Positions 1 to 8,000 of a stretch of 53,569 bases of DNA are shown here, one piece after another; positions within the stretch are counted from its first letter, which is position 1, and the number at the start of each line of letters is the position of its first letter. The DNA is from an uncultured Bacteroidales bacterium (GTDB lineage Bacteria > Bacteroidota > Bacteroidia > Bacteroidales > Bacteroidaceae). Under the pieces are notes generated by a model, which saw only the letters and a list, made by a program, of their open reading frames with translations, was not told the DNA's origin and ran no database searches. The stretch covers positions 1-53,569 of the forward strand of contig CADAPC010000033.1 of the NCBI GenBank assembly GCA_902789725.1. The letters are read 5' to 3'. Made by a program: the position numbers and the translations under genes.

Positions 1-188
1 ACTCATGACCACGGAAACAGGGGCCTACAGACCATTTTATACTGCCAAATCACCCCGAAATTCATGAAAAATTGTTCAGCGGGGTCAAAGTTGGGTTAAC
101 CGCCTGGCAGATAAGATGGAAGACGGAACTTGAACGAGAAAATACATTTATACAAACTCTATTATTAACTTTTAACTGATCTAACTTT

Positions 189-3100
189 ATGAAGAAAATC
201 TTTACTCTTGCGCTTTCAGCCATGATGCTGGGAGCGGGAAGTGTCTTCGCACAGGAAGAGGACATGACAAGTTACATTGTCAATCCGGGATTTGACGAAG
301 ACCTCACTTTCCAAGTAAATGGTACGATGAAGGAGGCAAAGACCACCGACACCTCCCTGAGTGACCGCAGCTGGGCTTACATTGCAGAAGACAGCACCGT
401 TTATGCTCGCCCCAAAGAGACGAGTGGGCAGTCGCGCCCCGACGGACGCAAGCTTGAGGCCGTGAACGGTTTCAAGGGCCGCATCAAGGGCTGGGTGATG
501 GAGTCAAACTCCGACTTCCCCAAGTGTGAGTGGACTTACTTTGGTTCTGTGCCTTACGATCTCGTGCCACAGTCTGTGCCAATTGCCGATGATGGCCAAA
601 CCTATCTGGTGGTGCCTGAGCGCCCAACAGAATTCGATGGCGGCGAAGGGTTCGTTTACCTCCGCGCCGGCTGGACTAACAGCGCTGTTTACAAGCAGGT
701 GGTGAAACTTCCATGCGCCCAATACCGCTTGGAGTACTGGACCATCAACATCAACCCCAACACATCTTCTGTGGCGCAAGACTTAACTCAAATCACCTGC
801 CGCAAGGACGTGTTCAAGGACGAAGAGAGCACCGGATTGCAGTCTCAGGTGTGGACAAAGCACGAGTTCGAGTTCACCCCAACGGCTGAATTCACCATGC
901 AGTTTGGTTATGAAGCCGCCAACGCGGGTTCTGGCGGTCAGCCAATCGTTGCGCTTGACGGCATCAAGCTTTACAAGATTGGGGAGGCCGATGCAGAAGA
1001 ACTTTTGCAGGCAGACATCAACGATTTGGCCGACGAAATCCTGGAAAAGGTGCAGACAGAGCCCTTTGACAAGTATGAAGGCCTTATTTCAGATGCTGTA
1101 GATATGACAGCAGAGTATCAAGGTGCAAGCGGCCAGGACGCTTTGGAGCAGGCGCTGAAGGACATTCAGGCTTACAAGGCAAAGATTCTCGCTCTGGAAG
1201 CTACCATCACCGAATATGAGAGTCTGGTTGAGGCAGCGACTGCTTTGGTTGAAGCAGAGAGCCACTATCCCGGTTTCGCAGACTTCATGAAGGTTTACGA
1301 TTCAAATACAGCCGGCATTTTGGAAGCCAGCGCCGACGAAATCAGCAAATACGTGGAGGAATTGAGCAAAGCCATCGACGACTACCGCATGTCGCAGAAG
1401 GCAACGCCCGAAAATCCTGCCGACTACACCTTCCTGATAGCATCTCCTTATTTCACGAAGGTTGCTGCCAACCCAGCAATCACCTTTGGCGAAGGCGGTG
1501 CCATCGAATCGGTTTCTTATCCCAACGAAGCCAACTACACAGCAGGCTCCGCTCCTGAGGATGGCAACAGCGAAGGCTGGAAAGTGGCTGGCACGACAGC
1601 TGGCGACCAGCGTCTGAACTACGTGCAGGGCCGCGTTTGCTGGAACGCTTGGCGTCAGAGCGCCGACGACGTAGCCGTGGCAACGACAATCACCGAAATA
1701 CCTAACGGCTACTACACAGTGAGCGCTGAGATGATTACTCAGCCCGACTACTTGAGCAACCAGCACCTTTATGCCACCAGCACGCTGCAGAACGTTGTTT
1801 CCCCATCGCTTTCGGCCGGCAACTGGAACGATGACAACACCGGCGCGTGGGAATACCTGACCACGGAGAAGGTTTTGGTGAACGACGGCACGCTGACCAT
1901 CGGTGCGCTGGGCTCAGCCATCACCAACGAGGACGGCACAAAGACCACAAACCAGACCGGTTGGTTCTGCGTGACGAACTTCCGCCTGCTGTACCTCGGC
2001 GAGGCTACTCCCGAAGAGATTGCTGCAGCTGAAAGGACCAAGTTTGCTGCCGCCAGGGAAACTGCCAACGCTATGCACTTCCCCGTTGACAAGGCCAACG
2101 TTCTCGACTCCATCGCAGTGGCTGAAGATGCCAAGGACTTTGCCCTTCTGAACCGCGCCCTCGACACGGCCAAGGCTTCGGAGGCTAAGTACGAAGGCGT
2201 AATCAGCGGCACATGGAAGGAACTTCAGAACAACATTGCCGGCGAGGAGTATTCAGCCGACGCAAAAGCTCTTGCTCAGGTTCCTGTTGACTACATGACC
2301 GCTTACCTGGCTTCTGCCACTGCCACTTACAACGACATTGACGCCATCACCACCGTGCTCCGCTACTATCGCGACACCCTCATCCCTGCCCTGCAGAAGG
2401 CTGAGGCTACAAGAGACGAAATTGCGGCCGAAAACGGCAAGGCAGTCATCAGCAGCACCATCGACTACGTGAAGAGGGACCTTGCCGCCTACACCAGCGA
2501 CAACGAGGTGCTCTCCGCACAGGTTGCAGCCCTCAACAAGGCCATCGACGTGGCCAATGCCGCCAACATTCCTTTGGAGGATGGCTCTGAGGTGACCGCA
2601 TTCCTCACCAACGCCACCATCGAGGCTTCGAGCAAGACCGCTGTTCCTAACGGATGGACGGGCACGATTGCCGACTCGGGCAACAACCAGTACACAAACA
2701 ACGGCCAGGCTGTTGACGGCTCCAACGGATATTATCTCGACGCATGGAACGGCACTGCCGGCCTGCTGAAATACAAAGTGTCGCAGGTGGTAGAAGTGCC
2801 TAACGGCACCTACACCGTGAAGGTGCTCATGCGCACCACTGGCGAAGGCTTCTACCTCTTTGCAGCAGCCGACGAAGGCACTCCAGTCCTGTCAGAAGTG
2901 GGCATGAAGGAAGCAACACCTGAGAAATACATGATGGGCACAGAGACGACCGACGATGAAGGCATTGTCACTGTCACTTACAACGACGCAGCCGACCTTT
3001 ACGGTCCCGTATGGCAGCCCATCGCCGACAAGCTGATGGCGAAGTACGGCATTGACGCCGCCACAACAAGCGCATCCATCTACGACCTCGTTGTTGAAGC

Positions 3101-3485
3101 CAACGGCGGTTCGGAAGAGTGCCCAGAAGACTTCGACGCTGACGAATGGAAGATTTTTGCAGCCAACAAGGGCACCGGCCGCGGCTGGATTGAGAATTCT
3201 CTGACCATCGAGGTGAAGAACCACAAGCTGGAAGTGGGTGTGGCTACTGGCGACGCCTTCGAGGACGGCAAGACATTCACCGGCACTTGGCTCTCGGCCG
3301 ACAACTTCAGCCTCACACTCAACCAGGCTGGCGACAACACGGGTTGGGACGTTACCACAGGCGTGCAGGAGATTGCTCCAGCCACCGTCAAGACCGACGC
3401 CATTTATAACCTGGCCGGACAGAAGGTTGATGCCAACTATAAGGGCATTGTCATCAAGAATGGCAAGAAAATGTTCGTAAAATAA
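189..3485 (+). CDS. Large secreted protein with helical repeats and sorting-type C-terminal tail
   Basis: A 1098-aa protein of unknown function. Residues 1-21 form a signal peptide that ends in SVFAQ. Residues about 25-260 and two later stretches (about 430-640 and 830-1050) look like beta-sandwich, carbohydrate-binding-type modules rich in aromatic and glycine residues. Between them lie charged, coiled-coil-like helical regions (about 265-420 and 650-830) that resemble FIVAR-type spacers. The last 30 residues carry IYNLAGQKV followed by GIVIKNGKKMFVK, the tail common on exported Prevotella proteins, so cell-surface or secreted placement is likely. The start at the ATG just before the signal peptide is clear. 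No catalytic motif is evident. It is transcribed alone and is followed by a strong terminator. Confidence 0.75.
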   Translation: MKKIFTLALSAMMLGAGSVFAQEEDMTSYIVNPGFDEDLTFQVNGTMKEAKTTDTSLSDRSWAYIAEDSTVYARPKETSGQSRPDGRKLEAVNGFKGRIKGWVMESNSDFPKCEWTYFGSVPYDLVPQSVPIADDGQTYLVVPERPTEFDGGEGFVYLRAGWTNSAVYKQVVKLPCAQYRLEYWTININPNTSSVAQDLTQITCRKDVFKDEESTGLQSQVWTKHEFEFTPTAEFTMQFGYEAANAGSGGQPIVALDGIKLYKIGEADAEELLQADINDLADEILEKVQTEPFDKYEGLISDAVDMTAEYQGASGQDALEQALKDIQAYKAKILALEATITEYESLVEAATALVEAESHYPGFADFMKVYDSNTAGILEASADEISKYVEELSKAIDDYRMSQKATPENPADYTFLIASPYFTKVAANPAITFGEGGAIESVSYPNEANYTAGSAPEDGNSEGWKVAGTTAGDQRLNYVQGRVCWNAWRQSADDVAVATTITEIPNGYYTVSAEMITQPDYLSNQHLYATSTLQNVVSPSLSAGNWNDDNTGAWEYLTTEKVLVNDGTLTIGALGSAITNEDGTKTTNQTGWFCVTNFRLLYLGEATPEEIAAAERTKFAAARETANAMHFPVDKANVLDSIAVAEDAKDFALLNRALDTAKASEAKYEGVISGTWKELQNNIAGEEYSADAKALAQVPVDYMTAYLASATATYNDIDAITTVLRYYRDTLIPALQKAEATRDEIAAENGKAVISSTIDYVKRDLAAYTSDNEVLSAQVAALNKAIDVANAANIPLEDGSEVTAFLTNATIEASSKTAVPNGWTGTIADSGNNQYTNNGQAVDGSNGYYLDAWNGTAGLLKYKVSQVVEVPNGTYTVKVLMRTTGEGFYLFAAADEGTPVLSEVGMKEATPEKYMMGTETTDDEGIVTVTYNDAADLYGPVWQPIADKLMAKYGIDAATTSASIYDLVVEANGGSEECPEDFDADEWKIFAANKGTGRGWIENSLTIEVKNHKLEVGVATGDAFEDGKTFTGTWLSADNFSLTLNQAGDNTGWDVTTGVQEIAPATVKTDAIYNLAGQKVDANYKGIVIKNGKKMFVK

Positions 3486-3515
3486 ACTGAATTGGTTATA
3501 AAATATGAGTTTGTG

Positions 3516-3547
3516 GGGGCAAAGCTTTTGGCTTTGCCCCTTTTTTA
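3516..3547 (+). terminator. Rho-independent terminator after the secreted protein gene
   Basis: A perfect 10-bp stem (GGGGCAAAGC / GCTTTGCCCC) with a 5-nt loop is followed by six T. It lies 30 nt after the stop codon of the upstream gene. Confidence 0.9.
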
Positions 3548-3556
3548 TTATCTTTG
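3527..3556 (+). promoter_or_regulatory. Bacteroidetes-type promoter ahead of the tiny ORF and fhs
   Basis: TTTG at 3527-3530 lies 18 nt before TATCTTTG at 3549-3556, matching the -33/-7 elements of the Bacteroidetes primary sigma factor. The -33 element lies inside the preceding terminator hairpin. Transcription would begin near 3562, about 20 nt before the ATG of the tiny ORF at 3582. Confidence 0.6.
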
Positions 3557-3581
3557 CACCCAAGTTCAACCACAAAAGGGC

Positions 3582-3717
3582 ATGAATAAAGAATTACACA
3601 TCTTTCATCTGCTGACGGAGGGGGCATCACGGCTCCGGCTCAGGTTCAGGCTCAGGCTCCACCCCCGGCACTGGCGGTCTGCCCACTGGTGGCGGCACAG
3701 AAGCGGAAGAACCATAA
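3582..3717 (+). pseudogene. Frameshifted 44-codon Gly/Ser-repeat small ORF
   Basis: From ATG 3582 the frame reads MNKELHIFHLLTEG and then meets a run of five G (3620-3624). Taken with four G, the frame continues through HH, a run of alternating Gly and Ser, TPGTGGLPTGGG, and ends TEAEEP-stop at 3717. As sequenced, the first frame instead runs on as Arg-rich, unlikely protein. Both halves look coding and have a promoter 25 nt upstream, so this is probably a small gene broken by one base in the homopolymer, or a sequencing or phase-variable indel. Function is unknown. Confidence 0.4.
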
Positions 3718-3756
3718 AAGTTTCGGGATAAGAACAAAAAAACATCATCCTTCTTT

Positions 3757-5424
3757 ATGAAGACAGACATTGAAATAGCGCGCGAGTGTAAGCTCGCCCC
3801 CATCGAGGACATTGCCAGGCAAATCAACGTGCCCGTTGACGAACTGGAACTCTACGGCAAGTACATTGCCAAAGTGCCAAACCATTTGATAGACGAGGAG
3901 AAGGTGAAGCAGAGCAACCTCATTCTGGTCACAGCCATCACGCCCACGAAAGCCGGCATCGGCAAAACGACGGTGAGCATCGGGCTGGCCCTGGGCCTGA
4001 ACAAACTGGGCAAGAAAGCCGTGTGCGCCCTGCGCGAGCCTTCCTTAGGCCCTTGCTTCGGCGTGAAAGGTGGCGCAGCCGGCGGCGGACATGCCCAGGT
4101 GCTCCCCATGGAGAAAATCAACCTCCACTTCACGGGCGACTTCCATGCCGTCACCTCGGCCAACAACATGATAGCCGCGCTGCTCGACAACTACATCTAC
4201 ATGCACCGCGAGGAAGGGTTTGCCCTGAAGGAAGTGCTGTGGAAACGTGTGCTCGACGTGAACGACCGCAACCTCCGCTACGTCGTCACCGGCCTGGGAG
4301 CCAAGAGCGACGGCCTCATCGCCGAAACGGGGTTCGACATCACGCCGGCCTCCGAAATCATGGCCATCCTGTGCCTCTCCAAAGACATTGACGACCTGCG
4401 CCGCCGCATCGGCAACATCATCCTGGGCGTGAAGATGGACGACACCCCCTTCCGCGTGAAGGACATGGGCGTGGACGGTGCCATCACCGTGCTGCTGCTC
4501 GATGCCATCAAGCCCAACTTGGTGCAGACGACGGAGCAAACGCCGGCTTTTGTGCACGGGGGCCCCTTCGCAAACATCGCCCACGGGTGCAACACCATCA
4601 TTGCCACACGCATGGCGATGACCTTCAGCGACTACGTGGTGACAGAGGCTGGCTTCGGAGCCGATTTGGGTGCCGAAAAGTTCTTCAACATCAAGTGCCG
4701 CAAGAGCGGGCTTCAGCCCAAACTCACCGTCATCGTCGCCACCACCCAGGGGCTGAAGATGCACGGCGGTGTGCCCGTCGAGCTCATCAAGGAGCCCGAC
4801 ATGGAAGGCTTGGTGAAGGGCTGCGAGAACCTGGACCGCCACATCCGCAACATGCAGAGCTTTGGCCAGCGGGTGGTGGTGGCTTTCAACCGCTACGCCA
4901 CCGACACCGACGAGGAAATTGCGCTGGTGAAGAAGCATTGCGAGAACATCGGAGTGGGATTTGCCGTCAACAATGCCTTCCTGGAGGGGGGCGAAGGGGC
5001 AAAGGAGCTGGCCCAGGTGGTGATCGACACCATTGAAGGGCAGCCAGCCCAGCCGCTCCGCTTCACCTACGACGACACGGACGACATCAAGACGAAGATA
5101 GAGAAAGTGTGCACTAAAATCTACGGAGCAGCCGCTGTCACCTACAGCAAGGCCGCCGAAAAGGCCCTGGAGCGCATCCGGAAAATCGGTCTGGAGCACT
5201 TCCCCGTGTGCATAGCCAAGACGCAGTACTCTTTCTCGGCCGACAAAGCGCTGTACGGTTGCCCCACAGGGTTCACGGTCAACATCCGCGACCTCGTCAT
5301 CAATTCCGGGTCGGAAATGATCGTCGCCATCGCGGGCGACATCATGCGCATGCCCGGATTGTCGAAGTCTCCGCAGGCCGAGCGCATCGACATCGTGGAT
5401 GGGCTCATCGAGGGACTCTCCTGA
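3757..5424 (+). CDS. fhs: Formate-tetrahydrofolate ligase
   Basis: Makes 10-formyl-tetrahydrofolate from formate, ATP and tetrahydrofolate in the cytoplasm, feeding one-carbon units to purine and methionine metabolism. The 555-aa length is typical. Visible marks are the nucleotide-binding loop [17 protein letters not shown] near residue 70, the [23 protein letters not shown] segment near 95-115, HFTGDFHA, and the C-terminal [19 protein letters not shown]. The start [10 protein letters not shown] agrees with family members. It stands alone and converges with the phosphopantetheinyl transferase gene only 9 nt away, so the two transcripts probably overlap at their 3' ends. Confidence 0.97.
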   Translation: MKTDIEIARECKLAPIEDIARQINVPVDELELYGKYIAKVPNHLIDEEKVKQSNLILVTAITPTKAGIGKTTVSIGLALGLNKLGKKAVCALREPSLGPCFGVKGGAAGGGHAQVLPMEKINLHFTGDFHAVTSANNMIAALLDNYIYMHREEGFALKEVLWKRVLDVNDRNLRYVVTGLGAKSDGLIAETGFDITPASEIMAILCLSKDIDDLRRRIGNIILGVKMDDTPFRVKDMGVDGAITVLLLDAIKPNLVQTTEQTPAFVHGGPFANIAHGCNTIIATRMAMTFSDYVVTEAGFGADLGAEKFFNIKCRKSGLQPKLTVIVATTQGLKMHGGVPVELIKEPDMEGLVKGCENLDRHIRNMQSFGQRVVVAFNRYATDTDEEIALVKKHCENIGVGFAVNNAFLEGGEGAKELAQVVIDTIEGQPAQPLRFTYDDTDDIKTKIEKVCTKIYGAAAVTYSKAAEKALERIRKIGLEHFPVCIAKTQYSFSADKALYGCPTGFTVNIRDLVINSGSEMIVAIAGDIMRMPGLSKSPQAERIDIVDGLIEGLS

Positions 5425-5433
5425 GCAAGTCGC

Positions 5434-6015
5434 TCAACCGTTTTCTGCCACCGTGAGGACATATCCCTTTTCGGAAAAAGCCTGGGTGGAGAGCTTCACA
5501 TCGGGATATTTCACAAGCAAATTCTTCAAGTCATCGTCAATGCCCCTGCCCGTGAGCTTGACGATGGCTTCCTTTTGTGTCCACAGGCGCGTGAACTCCA
5601 CTTCGGGCGCGGGGGAGCGAAGCACCAGGTCAAGCTCCGCCTCGTTCAGCACATGGCGCATCAGCGCAGCGTTGCCACGGCCTATGCTCTCCACATCCAC
5701 CCCCACGGGATGGGTGGCCACCACACAGGCAATGGCTTGCTTGCAATGGCTCAGGTTGAAATGAATGTCGGCATGCCCCAGGAGCGATGGTTTTCCGTGT
5801 TCGCCCAGCAGAAAACGGGGCTGCTCGTCCAGGCCGAAGTGTTCGTGCAGTGCCCGGCACAAAAGCAGGTAGGCGAAAGCGCATTCTTTCCTCCCCTGCT
5901 CATGCTTGAACTTCAGCGCAAGCTCACGGCGCCAGTCGGGAAGCCGGTCCAGGGCTTCGGCCAGGGCAGAGGATGATATGGAAGGCAGGTCTTCTTGAAG
6001 CAAGATGTGAAACAT
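5434..6015 (-). CDS. 4'-phosphopantetheinyl transferase (Sfp/AcpT-like)
   Basis: Would transfer the phosphopantetheine arm of CoA to a serine of carrier proteins such as acyl carrier protein. The protein is 193 aa if the ATG giving MFHILLQEDL is used. The open frame runs 44 codons further upstream, but that part has no family character. Motifs are GEHGKPSL, FNLSHCKQAIACVV, the metal-binding GVDVE near residue 108, and WTQKEAIVKLTGRGI near 150, all in the family order. The N-terminal half is shorter than in Sfp, as in many Bacteroidetes members. It is a single-gene unit with its own promoter at about 6145-6175. Confidence 0.88.
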   Translation of the reverse strand: MFHILLQEDLPSISSSALAEALDRLPDWRRELALKFKHEQGRKECAFAYLLLCRALHEHFGLDEQPRFLLGEHGKPSLLGHADIHFNLSHCKQAIACVVATHPVGVDVESIGRGNAALMRHVLNEAELDLVLRSPAPEVEFTRLWTQKEAIVKLTGRGIDDDLKNLLVKYPDVKLSTQAFSEKGYVLTVAENG

Positions 6016-6052
6016 ATTATATATATATGAGAAATCGGAAGATAATGGGGCT

Positions 6053-6068
6053 CGCGGCACGTGCCGCG
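6053..6068. repeat. 16-bp perfect palindrome in the 5' leader of the transferase gene
   Basis: CGCGGCAC/GTGCCGCG is perfectly self-complementary, and flanking GCT/AGC extend the stem with one bulged base. It is GC-rich in AT-rich surroundings and lies 38 nt upstream of the transferase start codon. It could be an operator, an RNA hairpin in the leader or a dispersed palindromic element. Confidence 0.6.
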
Positions 6069-6144
6069 TAGCAATGTCCCGCGCTTTGGGGTGGAAAGGC
6101 TTGTCAAAATCACACGTCGTGCAATCTTTTAGCGTTTTCAGCCA

Positions 6145-6176
6145 CAAAATTACACAATCTATTTGATATACCCAAC
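6145..6176 (-). promoter_or_regulatory. Promoter of the phosphopantetheinyl transferase gene
   Basis: On the minus strand TAATTTTG (6152-6145) follows a TTGG (6175-6172 region) after about 20 nt, matching the Bacteroidetes -33/-7 pattern. It implies a leader of about 125 nt containing the 6053-6068 palindrome. Between this and the stop of the next minus-strand gene (6176-6365) I see nothing else. Confidence 0.5.
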
Positions 6177-6365
6177 GAAAGAGGGGTATAAAATGAACAT
6201 GGAGGCAGGACGAAGGGCTACGAGGTGGGCGAAAAAAGAAACTCGCACGGTCTTCACAGACAGTACGAGACAGACAAAAAACTTCGACTTAAAAGGCTAA
6301 CAGTTTTTGTCAAAAGGTGAAGATTGTTTTAATACATAAAATGGGGAAATAAGATGGATAAGGCG

Positions 6366-7925
6366 TCAGCGGAGGTCGGCCACGATTTTTTGCAAGGCCA
6401 CAACCAGGCGGTCCACCTCCTCGCGGGTGTTATAGACGGCAAAAGTGGGGCGGACCGACATTTCGTAGCCCAAAGCACGCAGGGCAGGTTGGGCGCAGTG
6501 GTGTCCGGCACGCACGGCTATGCCCTCCTTGTCGAGCAGCTGACCCACCTGGGGTGCAGGAATGCCCGGAATGTCTAAGGAGATGACGCTGACGCGGTGT
6601 TTGGGGTTGCCCATGATGTTGACGCCGTGCAGGCGAGCAATTTGCTCGCGGGCATACTCTGTGAGCTCATGCTCGTGGCGCTCAATGTTGTGTATGCCCA
6701 CACTCTGCACAAAGTCGAGGGCATAGCCTAAGCCTATGGCGTCGGCAATGTTGGGTGTGCCGGCCTCGAAGCGTGCTGGAGGAGCATTGAACTCGGTGCG
6801 CTCAATGGTCACGTCCTTAATCATGTTTCCGCCTCCTTGCCAGGGGGGCAATTGCTCCAAGAGTTCCTTCTTTCCATACACCGCGCCGATGCCCGATGGC
6901 CCATAAATCTTATGTCCGGAGAAGACGAAGAAGTCGCAGTCCAACCGCTGCACATCCACCTGTGTGTGCGCAACGGATTGTGCCCCGTCAATGAGCACGG
7001 GTATGTTGTGCGCATGGGCCGTGCGGATGATGCTCTCCACGTCGTTGATGGTGCCGAAGGTGTTGTTGACATGCCCCACACTGACGAACTTGGTGCGGGG
7101 GGTGATGAGGCGCTCCAATTCGCTCAGGACCAGGTCGCCATTGCGGTCGATGGGTATGGCACGGAGTTCGGCCCCACGCTCACGGCATATTTGCTGCCAG
7201 GGCACAATGTTGGCGTGGTGGTCCAGGGTGGAGACAATGACATTGTCGCCCTTGTCCACATATTTCCGGCCAAAAGTTTGTGCCACCAGGTTGATGCCCT
7301 CGGTGGTGCCGCGCACGAAGAGGATGTTGTCCTTTGAGGGGGCATGGATGAAGCTGGCCACTTTCTGCCGCGCGGCTTCGTACTGGTCGGTGCTCCTGGC
7401 GGCTAAGGTGTGCGCGCCCCGGTGGATGTTGGAATAGTCGGTTTTGTAGAACCGGCTCAGTCCGTCAATAACGCGCAGGGGTTTTTGGGTGGTGGCACCA
7501 TTGTCGAACCACACCAGGTCGTGCCCATTCACCCGCTGATGCAGAATGGGGAACTGCCGACGGATTTCTTCTACGTTCACCGTGTCGGCCTCGTCATAGT
7601 GAAGGTTCTTCACAATCTCCGTTTCCGGAATGCCAATGCCAAAACCGCCGTCGGTCTTTATCCTTTCGGCTTCGCCCTTCCCTTCAGCGCCGGGAGCAGG
7701 GATGCCCACCAGAAGCTGACGGAGCGAAAACCCTGGCACAAAGTCGGAAACGTCGTGGGAAACATGCTGGCGGGGGCAGGAGGCACCAGCCACCTCTTCG
7801 GAAAAATATTTGGCGACGACACCTTTGAACAACTCCGTGTCGGAGGAGCTGAGTCCGCCCAGGGGGGGAGCCGCACCCTGATTGGGCAAGTCAAGGTGGA
7901 AGTTATCTAATTCATTTAAGTACAT
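6366..7925 (-). CDS. SufS-type cysteine desulfurase, probable encapsulin cargo
   Basis: A PLP enzyme that would convert L-cysteine to alanine and pass the sulfur to its active-site cysteine as a persulfide. It is 519 aa, about 110 longer than SufS. Residues 1 to about 115 are a low-complexity extension rich in Gly, Pro, Ser and charge; the catalytic part starts at VNVEEIRRQFPIL. Seen are STLDHHANIVPWQ (stacking His), the PLP lysine in FSGHKIYGPSGIG, and the catalytic C477 in RAGHHCAQPA, so the active site is complete. In family 2 encapsulins disordered N-terminal extensions target cargo to the shell, and the shell gene is 75 nt upstream. I infer that this enzyme is packaged. It is the last gene of the ten-gene run. 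Confidence 0.9.
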   Translation of the reverse strand: MYLNELDNFHLDLPNQGAAPPLGGLSSSDTELFKGVVAKYFSEEVAGASCPRQHVSHDVSDFVPGFSLRQLLVGIPAPGAEGKGEAERIKTDGGFGIGIPETEIVKNLHYDEADTVNVEEIRRQFPILHQRVNGHDLVWFDNGATTQKPLRVIDGLSRFYKTDYSNIHRGAHTLAARSTDQYEAARQKVASFIHAPSKDNILFVRGTTEGINLVAQTFGRKYVDKGDNVIVSTLDHHANIVPWQQICRERGAELRAIPIDRNGDLVLSELERLITPRTKFVSVGHVNNTFGTINDVESIIRTAHAHNIPVLIDGAQSVAHTQVDVQRLDCDFFVFSGHKIYGPSGIGAVYGKKELLEQLPPWQGGGNMIKDVTIERTEFNAPPARFEAGTPNIADAIGLGYALDFVQSVGIHNIERHEHELTEYAREQIARLHGVNIMGNPKHRVSVISLDIPGIPAPQVGQLLDKEGIAVRAGHHCAQPALRALGYEMSVRPTFAVYNTREEVDRLVVALQKIVADLR

Positions 7926-7957
7926 CAGTCAACTACATTTAATTTTCGCCTTGCAAG

Positions 7958-7986
7958 GCAGAGCCAGCCACGGGGCTTGGCCCTGC
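7958..7986 (-). promoter_or_regulatory. Hairpin between shell and cargo genes
   Basis: The 75-nt gap between the encapsulin and desulfurase genes holds a stem of nine positions (GCAGAGCCA / TGGCCCTGC, one non-Watson-Crick pair) with flanking CTTGC/GCAAG repeats. There is no T-run on the minus strand, so it is not an obvious terminator. It could protect or process the RNA and so set the shell-to-cargo ratio. Confidence 0.45.
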
Positions 7987-8000
7987 ACTTGCTTGGCAAG

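Noticed and set aside
1..188. Promoter for the first secreted protein gene
   Set aside because: TACATTTA near 143 is close to a -7 box, but the last base and the -33 element do not match, so I list none.
4045..5199. 384-codon open frame opposite fhs
   Set aside because: It is the mirror of a clear fhs gene in GC-rich codons. The product is His/Val/Asp-rich without a family pattern.
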